Part shown: one piece after another, positions 58,797 to 64,000 of the stretch | How positions within the stretch are numbered: position 1 is the first letter of the stretch | How the letters are laid out: the number at the start of each line of letters is the position of its first letter | Origin: Rhizobacter sp. SG703 | GTDB taxonomy: Bacteria; Pseudomonadota; Gammaproteobacteria; Burkholderiales; Burkholderiaceae_C | DNA: 64,000 nucleotides | Direction of reading: 5' to 3' | NCBI RefSeq assembly: GCF_012275445.1 | Contig: NZ_JAAZQK010000014.1 | Span: 124,001 to 188,000 of the forward strand | Position numbers and translations under genes: made by a program | Notes under the pieces: generated by a model | Told to the model about the DNA's origin: nothing | Databases searched by the model: none | Seen by the model: the letters and a program-made list of their open reading frames with translations, nothing else

Positions 58797-60095
58797 ATGA
58801 CCACCGCCGCCCGCGCCGCCGCGCTGCAAGCCCGCCACGCCTCGCCGGCCCGCCCGTCGACGACCGCCCCGATCGCGCTGGAGCAGCGGTACGGCGCCCA
58901 CAACTACCACCCGCTGCCGGTCGTGCTGACGCGTGGCGAAGGCGTCCACCTGTTCGACGACCAGGGCCGGCGATACCTCGACATGATGTCCGCTTACTCG
59001 GCCGTCAGCTTCGGCCACAGCCACCCGGTGCTGGTGCAGGCCCTGACCGAGCAGGCGCAGACGCTGGCCGTCACCAGCCGGGCCTTCCACACCGACCGGC
59101 TCGGCCCCTTCCTCGAGACGCTGTGCCGCATGACCGGCATGGCGCGCGCGCTGCCGATGAACAGCGGCGCCGAGGCGGTCGAGACCGCGATCAAGGCCGT
59201 CCGCAAGTGGGCCTACAAGGTCAAGCGCGTGCCCGAGGGCCGGGCGCAGATCCTGGTCGCCGAAGGCAACTTTGCCGGCCGCACCACCACCATCGTCGGC
59301 TTCTCGACCGAGGCGCAGTACCGCGACGGCTTCGGCCCGTTCGCGCCGGGGTTCGCCGCGGTGCCGTTCGGCGACGCGCAGGCGCTGGAAGCCGCGATCA
59401 CGCCGCACACCGCGGCCTTCATCGTCGAGCCGATCCAGGGCGAGGCCGGCATCATCGTGCCGCCGGCCGGCTACCTGAAGGCGGTGCGCGAGATCTGCAC
59501 CCGCCACAACGTGCTGATGGTCTGCGACGAGGTGCAGACCGGCCTCGGCCGCACCGGCCGGCTGCTGGCCTGCGATCACGACGGCGTGCGGCCCGACGGG
59601 CTGGTGCTCGGCAAGGCCTTGGGCGGCGGGCTGCTGCCGGTCAGCGCCTTCCTCGCGCGCGACGACGTGATGGCGCAGTTCACACCCGGCGACCACGGCA
59701 GCACCTTCGGCGGCAACCCGCTGGCTGCGGCAGTCGGGCTGGCCGCGCTGCAGCTGCTGGAGCGCGAGCAGCTGGCGCGCCGCGCGCAGGAGCAGGGCGA
59801 CTACCTGATGGCCCAGCTGGGCCAGCTGCAGCACCCGGCGATCGTCGACATCCGCGGCCGTGGCCTGCTGGTCGGCGTGCAGATCGACCCGGCGTTCGCG
59901 AGTGCGCGCGAGGTCTGCGAGCGGCTGATGGACGAAGGCGTGTTGACCAAGGACACGCACCACACGGTGGTGCGGCTCGCGCCGCCGCTGGTGATCGAGC
60001 GGGCGCAGGTCGACGAGGCGGTGGGGGCGCTGCGGCGGGTGCTGCAGGCGATCGAGGCGAAAAGCAGCGCAGACAGGCAGACGCTGATGGCTTGA
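58797..60095 (+). CDS. rocD: Ornithine aminotransferase
   Basis: A 432-residue class III PLP enzyme that transfers the delta-amino group of ornithine to 2-oxoglutarate, giving glutamate semialdehyde. The N-terminal part has LEQRYGAHNYHPLPVVLTRGEGV, typical of RocD; the PLP Asp is Asp244 (CDEVQTGLGRTG) and the Schiff-base Lys is Lys273 (GKALGGG). The start at 58797 has AGGAG upstream. Divergent Lrp regulator. No other arginine-catabolic genes are near. Confidence 0.9.
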   Translation: MTTAARAAALQARHASPARPSTTAPIALEQRYGAHNYHPLPVVLTRGEGVHLFDDQGRRYLDMMSAYSAVSFGHSHPVLVQALTEQAQTLAVTSRAFHTDRLGPFLETLCRMTGMARALPMNSGAEAVETAIKAVRKWAYKVKRVPEGRAQILVAEGNFAGRTTTIVGFSTEAQYRDGFGPFAPGFAAVPFGDAQALEAAITPHTAAFIVEPIQGEAGIIVPPAGYLKAVREICTRHNVLMVCDEVQTGLGRTGRLLACDHDGVRPDGLVLGKALGGGLLPVSAFLARDDVMAQFTPGDHGSTFGGNPLAAAVGLAALQLLEREQLARRAQEQGDYLMAQLGQLQHPAIVDIRGRGLLVGVQIDPAFASAREVCERLMDEGVLTKDTHHTVVRLAPPLVIERAQVDEAVGALRRVLQAIEAKSSADRQTLMA

Positions 60096-60207
60096 CGGCG
60101 CGGAACGGGCGTATGGTCCCTGGTCATATCTGGCCTGCGAAGACACGGAACCGATCAATCCGCGTTGCGACGAAGCGGTGCGCGCCTTCGCGCATGGAGA
60201 TTCACCG

Positions 60208-61158
60208 ATGTTCGTCCAAGATGTTTTCTCCCGCCCTTCCACGATGTGGGTTCCCATTCATTCACACCGCAACATTGCAAAACGTATTCGAGAGGGTCGC
60301 TTCGCGTCGAAGGAATTTACGGGCGCCGTGACGTCAATGCTGAGGAGGGCGAGTGAACTGCCTCCCGAACTCGTGGCGATCATGATGTCGCAATTGAGGT
60401 TCGTGGAACAAGAATCTCCCGAGAGCGATGGCGTTGTTCGGCAGCTTGGTGCAGACATCGGATTGAAGACGGACCCGGCGGCCCGGACTTTGTGCTTGCT
60501 GAAGCAATCCATAGACGACGCGGCGATCGCGTTCAGGGAGGCAGATGCTGCACGCGGGTACTCGCCGCTCAACTTGCTCTGGTCTGTCGAGCTCTGCGGT
60601 GTTCCGACCTCGCTGACCAAAGCCACAGAGGGGGCCTACGAACTGCCGAGGTGGCTCTCCCAGCAGATCGATGACTTGATTCACGAGTTCAAATCGGATC
60701 TGGAGGCATGTGACTGGCAAGGGTGCTGCGAGAGCATGGCAGCGCTCGATCGACTCATCTGCCGGCAGCTCGTGGCATCGCCTGACTCATCGTTGTCAAG
60801 TTGGCGCCTTCCTCCGCGACCGGAAGTCCGACCGTGCCGGCCGGTCGAAAAGGCCTTGGCCGATTTGCGAGCGTCCGCAAGCTTCGACATCTATTTTTTC
60901 GATATGACGAAGGAGTGGCCCGGAGCAGGCAAGGAAGCGTCGCGTCTGGTGGATGTGGTCACAAAGCTTCAGCTCTCGTTCTCAAAGTCCGCAACGACCC
61001 TGCCGGCGACGACGAGCAAGTTGATCTCAGCAAAAATCAATGGTCTGGAATCGGCTGTGGTTTCGAAGAATGCAGATTTGTATGGCGTTCACCGCAACGG
61101 CCTGCGGCAATTGCTGATGGATTTGATTCACGAGGAAAGACGCCAGCGGCGGCATTGA
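60208..61158 (+). CDS. Unknown protein A, paralogue of the protein at 61658
   Basis: A 316-residue, mostly helical soluble protein without signal peptide, membrane segment or recognised domain. The ATG at 60208 is chosen because GGAGA lies seven bases upstream. Core features are IREGRFASKEF, the helix CLLKQSIDDAA and the motif DWQGCCESMAALDRLI at 169-184. The same motif and overall order recur in the 349-residue protein at 61658. Base composition is lower in GC than all neighbours, consistent with transfer. Function not known. Confidence 0.7.
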   Translation: MFVQDVFSRPSTMWVPIHSHRNIAKRIREGRFASKEFTGAVTSMLRRASELPPELVAIMMSQLRFVEQESPESDGVVRQLGADIGLKTDPAARTLCLLKQSIDDAAIAFREADAARGYSPLNLLWSVELCGVPTSLTKATEGAYELPRWLSQQIDDLIHEFKSDLEACDWQGCCESMAALDRLICRQLVASPDSSLSSWRLPPRPEVRPCRPVEKALADLRASASFDIYFFDMTKEWPGAGKEASRLVDVVTKLQLSFSKSATTLPATTSKLISAKINGLESAVVSKNADLYGVHRNGLRQLLMDLIHEERRQRRH

Positions 61159-61194
61159 AGAGCCTTGATTGAGCGGGCAGCATAAGCTGCGGCC

Positions 61195-61572
61195 GTGAAC
61201 ATCTTCTCTTCCTTCACTCGCTACGCCCGCCAGGCCTTCCGCTGGCAGCGCGGCCGCCAGGGCACCGGCTACGACAAGATGCTGCTGCTCACGGCCCGCT
61301 GGCCGCTCGGCTTCGACAGTTGGCTGCTGCGCTATCCCGAAGGCTCCGAGATCCCGCCGCACACCGACCCGGTGCAGGCGCGCCGCCATTACCGCCTGAA
61401 CATCGTGCTGAAGGCCTCGCCGGCCGGCGGCGAGTTCGTCTGCACGACGCCGATCTTCGCGACACGCCGCATCAAGCTGTTCCGCCCCGACGCCTGCGAG
61501 CACAGCGTGACGCGGGTGATCGGCGGCAGCCGCTCTGTGCTGTCCATCGGATGGGTGCTGCCGACGATTTGA
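61195..61572 (+). CDS. Very small 2-oxoglutarate/Fe(II)-dependent oxygenase-like protein
   Basis: A 125-residue protein with a GTG start. The double-stranded beta-helix pattern is visible: His56-Thr-Asp58 in IPPHTDPV, a distal His103 in CEHSVTRV, and Arg113 in GGSRSVLSIGW ten residues later, the standard iron and 2-oxoglutarate ligand layout. It is near the lower size limit for the fold. GC and codon use are like the chromosome, unlike its two neighbours. It lies between two paralogous unknown genes. Substrate unknown. Confidence 0.7.
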   Translation: MNIFSSFTRYARQAFRWQRGRQGTGYDKMLLLTARWPLGFDSWLLRYPEGSEIPPHTDPVQARRHYRLNIVLKASPAGGEFVCTTPIFATRRIKLFRPDACEHSVTRVIGGSRSVLSIGWVLPTI

Positions 61573-61657
61573 CTGGCGGTTGGTGCCGAGGAGGGAACCG
61601 AACCGGTTGCCGAGCGCACTCAGGGGCTTCCATCACTTCATCGCATGAGCTCCGTCA

Positions 61658-62707
61658 ATGCAATCTCAGAACCCTGCTCCTCAGAAAACTGCTTCCCGTC
61701 CCGTGACCGGTCCAGCTTGGGAGCCGATTGGCTTCGCGCATCAGGCGACGCGACTGCGCGTGCGTGCCGGAACGCTTGCATCGCGCCGCCACGCACGCAT
61801 GGTCACGACAATCCTGATCAAGGAGGCGAAGCAGCCGCATGCCTGTGCGTTGCTGATCTATCCGTGGATGAGGGTTGCAGACCAGCGGTTCGTCGGCAGC
61901 GACAAAGGAATCATCGGGCAGATGGCGGCCGACATGGGGTTGCCACAAGACCTGTGTGGGCCCGCCTTGTGCAGAATGAAGCGGCACATTGACGACGGCG
62001 CATCCCACTTCGGCAATGCCCGGTCGATGCACAAGCGTTCGGAGAATGAGGGGTGGGACGTCATCCTGGCGGACGTGCATCAAATCTTGGAAGAGGCATT
62101 CACCCAGGTCGGCAAGGACATCGTCCCCAGGGAAGTGTCGGAAGCGATCGGCGATCTGATCAGCCGCTTCGGAACGGCGTTGGAAAGCAGTGACTGGCAA
62201 GGTTGCTGCGAAACCATGGCGCAGCTGGATCAGCTTGTCTCAAGCGAGTTGGTCGAAACGCCGGCCATGTTCCCGGGCACTCCGGGCGGCGAGCAAGTGG
62301 CTGCAGAAGAGCAAGCAGGTCGACGGGAGATCCAAGATCGGCGCGAGGCGATTGGCCGATTGCAAGGCCTCGAGCATCCCGCTGCGCAAGGAATAGCCGG
62401 CCACATGCAAACTCACACGTTGACTCAAGCCACAGCGGCAGCGTCCGAAGTCGGCAAACACATCTCGTCGCTCATGGCCGAATTTCCAGAGGTCAATGGC
62501 TCGATACCCATCAACAAGCGACGTGAGCTCCTGCATGGGAAGATTGACACAGTGCAAACGGCATGTGATCTCCATCTTCCGCATCTGTCGCTCATCAAGC
62601 GGCGTCAGTTTGTTGACGGCATTGCCGTGCTGAAGTTGCACGCAGCGAAGGGGGACATGCAGGACTTTCTGAAAGAGCTCTCGAAGTTCTCGCTTGGGTT
62701 CTCGTAA
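61658..62707 (+). CDS. Unknown protein B, paralogue of the protein at 60208
   Basis: A 349-residue soluble helical protein. It aligns with protein A along most of its length: VRAGTLASRR with IREGRFASKE, CRMKRHIDDGA with CLLKQSIDDAA, and DWQGCCETMAQLDQLV (179-194) with DWQGCCESMAALDRLI. The WEPI/WVPI match upstream of these supports the start at 61658 over a later ATG at 61799. A likely coiled region follows (TQATAAASEVGKHISSL). GC is low relative to neighbours. Function not known. Confidence 0.7.
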   Translation: MQSQNPAPQKTASRPVTGPAWEPIGFAHQATRLRVRAGTLASRRHARMVTTILIKEAKQPHACALLIYPWMRVADQRFVGSDKGIIGQMAADMGLPQDLCGPALCRMKRHIDDGASHFGNARSMHKRSENEGWDVILADVHQILEEAFTQVGKDIVPREVSEAIGDLISRFGTALESSDWQGCCETMAQLDQLVSSELVETPAMFPGTPGGEQVAAEEQAGRREIQDRREAIGRLQGLEHPAAQGIAGHMQTHTLTQATAAASEVGKHISSLMAEFPEVNGSIPINKRRELLHGKIDTVQTACDLHLPHLSLIKRRQFVDGIAVLKLHAAKGDMQDFLKELSKFSLGFS

Positions 62708-62803
62708 CTCGCGCTTACAACTGCCCGGAATTTCCCCGCAGTTTTTGACGTCACCGAAGGATCGCGCGCTTCATTTCCGCCGTGGGCATGCCGAAGAGTA
62801 CGC

Positions 62804-64000
62804 ATGTCCTCGTACAGCCTTCCTCCAGGCGGTGAAGCGGCGCTTGCGCCGTCTCGAGCCGCCACGTCGCCCGACCTGTCCCCGAGCGCATTCGCGTGCA
62901 CGGCCATGGGGCTCGCGGGCGGAATCTCGACCTGGGCCGCCAGCGGCTGGAACGGCTGGGCGCTGCTGGTCGGCTGCGGCCTGACGGCCGCCGGTGCGCT
63001 GTTCGACCGCCGCCAGGCGGCGCGGCGCCGGCAACACCATGACAACACCGCCGCGTTCGTCGCCGGCACCGAGCGGCTCGGCCGCGAACTGCTGCCGGTC
63101 TGGGGCGGCCACATCGAAAGCTCGCGCGCGCAGATGGAGACCGCGATCTCGGCGCTCGCGCTGCGCTTCGGCGGCATCGTCGACAAGCTCGACCAGGCGA
63201 TGCGCGCCTCCAGCCTCGCGGCCGGTTCGGTCGAGAGCAGCGACCAGGGCCTGGTCGCCGTCTTCGCGCACAGCAGCAAGGAACTGAACGGCGTGCTCGA
63301 GTCGCTGCGCGCCGCGATGGCCAGCAACGGCGCGATGCATGCCGAGGTGCAAAGCCTGAACCGCTTCGTCGGCGAGCTGCAGCAGATGGCCGCCGAGGTC
63401 GCCAACATCGCGTCGCAGACCAACCTGCTGGCCATCAATGCCGCGATCGAGGCAGCCCACGCCGGAGAGACCGGCCGCGGCTTCTCGGTGCTGGCGCAGG
63501 AGGTGCGCAAGCTGTCCGCCGCGTCCGGCGAAACCGGCCGCCGCATGGCCGACAAGGTCGCGCTGATCGGCGAGGCGATCGCCACCGCGCGCCGCAGCGC
63601 CGATGCGTCCGCCGAGCGCGAGGCGGCGTCGATCGTCGCCTGCGAGACCACGATCAACAGCGTGCTCGGCGGCTTCCACACCGTCACCGATGCGCTGGTC
63701 GCGTCGGCCGATGTGCTCAAGCGCGAGAGCGTCGGCATCCAGGGCGAGATCGGCGAAGCGCTGGTGCAGCTGCAGTTCCAGGACCGCGTCAGCCAGGTGA
63801 TGTCGCATGTGCGCCAGAACATCGAGCAGCTGCCGGCCGAGTTGACGCGCAGCCGCGAAGGCTTCGAGCGCGACGGCCTGCTGCGGCCGGTCGACAGTGC
63901 CGGGCTGCTGGCCGAGCTCGAGAAGACCTACGCGATGGCCGACGAGCGCCAGTTGCACAGTACGCACGGCGGCCAGGGAGCCGCAGCCGGCGCCGACGCC
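62804..64000 (+). CDS. Methyl-accepting chemotaxis protein (3' end beyond window)
   Basis: At least 399 residues, open to the right edge. A hydrophobic hairpin near 30-65 anchors the protein, with almost no periplasmic sensor domain. The signalling domain contains the conserved hairpin tip [37 protein letters not shown] (about 205-240), and the C-terminal part has [17 protein letters not shown]. The short N-terminus suggests an internal or partner-derived signal. Reads toward genes not visible here. Confidence 0.88.
   Translation, partial: MSSYSLPPGGEAALAPSRAATSPDLSPSAFACTAMGLAGGISTWAASGWNGWALLVGCGLTAAGALFDRRQAARRRQHHDNTAAFVAGTERLGRELLPVWGGHIESSRAQMETAISALALRFGGIVDKLDQAMRASSLAAGSVESSDQGLVAVFAHSSKELNGVLESLRAAMASNGAMHAEVQSLNRFVGELQQMAAEVANIASQTNLLAINAAIEAAHAGETGRGFSVLAQEVRKLSAASGETGRRMADKVALIGEAIATARRSADASAEREAASIVACETTINSVLGGFHTVTDALVASADVLKRESVGIQGEIGEALVQLQFQDRVSQVMSHVRQNIEQLPAELTRSREGFERDGLLRPVDSAGLLAELEKTYAMADERQLHSTHGGQGAAAGADA

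Noticed and set aside
60178-60207. A GTG start at 60178 for unknown protein A.
   Set aside because: The ATG at 60208 has a GGAGA site at the right distance, while the GTG does not.

Overview
The window is GC-rich chromosomal DNA from a betaproteobacterium. Gene content and protein sequences suggest Burkholderiales, near Rubrivivax, Leptothrix, Ideonella or Methylibium; this placement is inference from recall, not a search. Both edges cut genes: secF on the left and a chemotaxis transducer on the right.

Layout. (1) 1-2701, minus strand: the preprotein translocase accessory genes yajC-secD-secF. (2) 2833-12206, plus strand: the spc and alpha ribosomal operons from rplN to rplQ, including secY, infA, rpmJ and rpoA. 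They start at their own promoter and end at an intrinsic terminator; the S10 half of the usual cluster is not upstream. (3) 12267-20009: housekeeping and accessory genes, namely a NodI/NodJ-like exporter, DsbD, initiator tRNA-fMet, a triple-domain QueD, QueE, an O6-methylguanine methyltransferase, a small unknown protein and a lipoprotein. (4) 20336-41343: an aromatic-acid island. A minus-strand operon (bclA, alpha/beta hydrolase, livKHMGF) diverges from boxR-boxC-boxB-boxA, the aerobic benzoyl-CoA epoxidation route. Next come an enoyl-CoA hydratase-like protein, a feruloyl-CoA synthase-like ligase and a 4-hydroxybenzoyl-CoA thioesterase, followed by a second branched-chain-type ABC transporter with a permease-ATPase fusion and a MarR regulator. 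(5) 41340-47025: membrane proteins (DUF4401/GDYXXLXY and DUF2157), a MarR regulator divergent from a siderophore-interacting protein and an O-methyltransferase, and a MetE-like protein. (6) 47183-56172: a third Liv-type transporter, an AraC/GyrI-like protein, pobA, an IclR regulator and pcaHG, i.e. 4-hydroxybenzoate to protocatechuate to ring cleavage. (7) 56191-60095: an oxidoreductase, an epimerase and an Lrp regulator in one minus-strand operon, divergent from an ornithine aminotransferase. (8) 60208-62707: a compositionally different patch with two paralogous proteins of unknown function on either side of a very small 2-oxoglutarate/Fe(II) oxygenase-like gene. (9) 62804-64000: the chemotaxis transducer.

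How the genes fit together. The island looks built for lignin-type aromatic acids. Benzoate would be imported by Liv system 1, activated by BclA and opened by BoxABC under BoxR. Hydroxycinnamates would be imported by Liv system 2, activated by the CoA ligase, shortened, and released as 4-hydroxybenzoate by the thioesterase. PobA and PcaHG then feed the beta-ketoadipate pathway. Several boundaries carry recognisable DNA elements: TGCA-N6-TGCA boxes at boxR and boxC, a GTGGGCGAT operator array between the IclR gene and pcaH, and REP-like hairpins whose ends supply the TAG stop codons of four genes.
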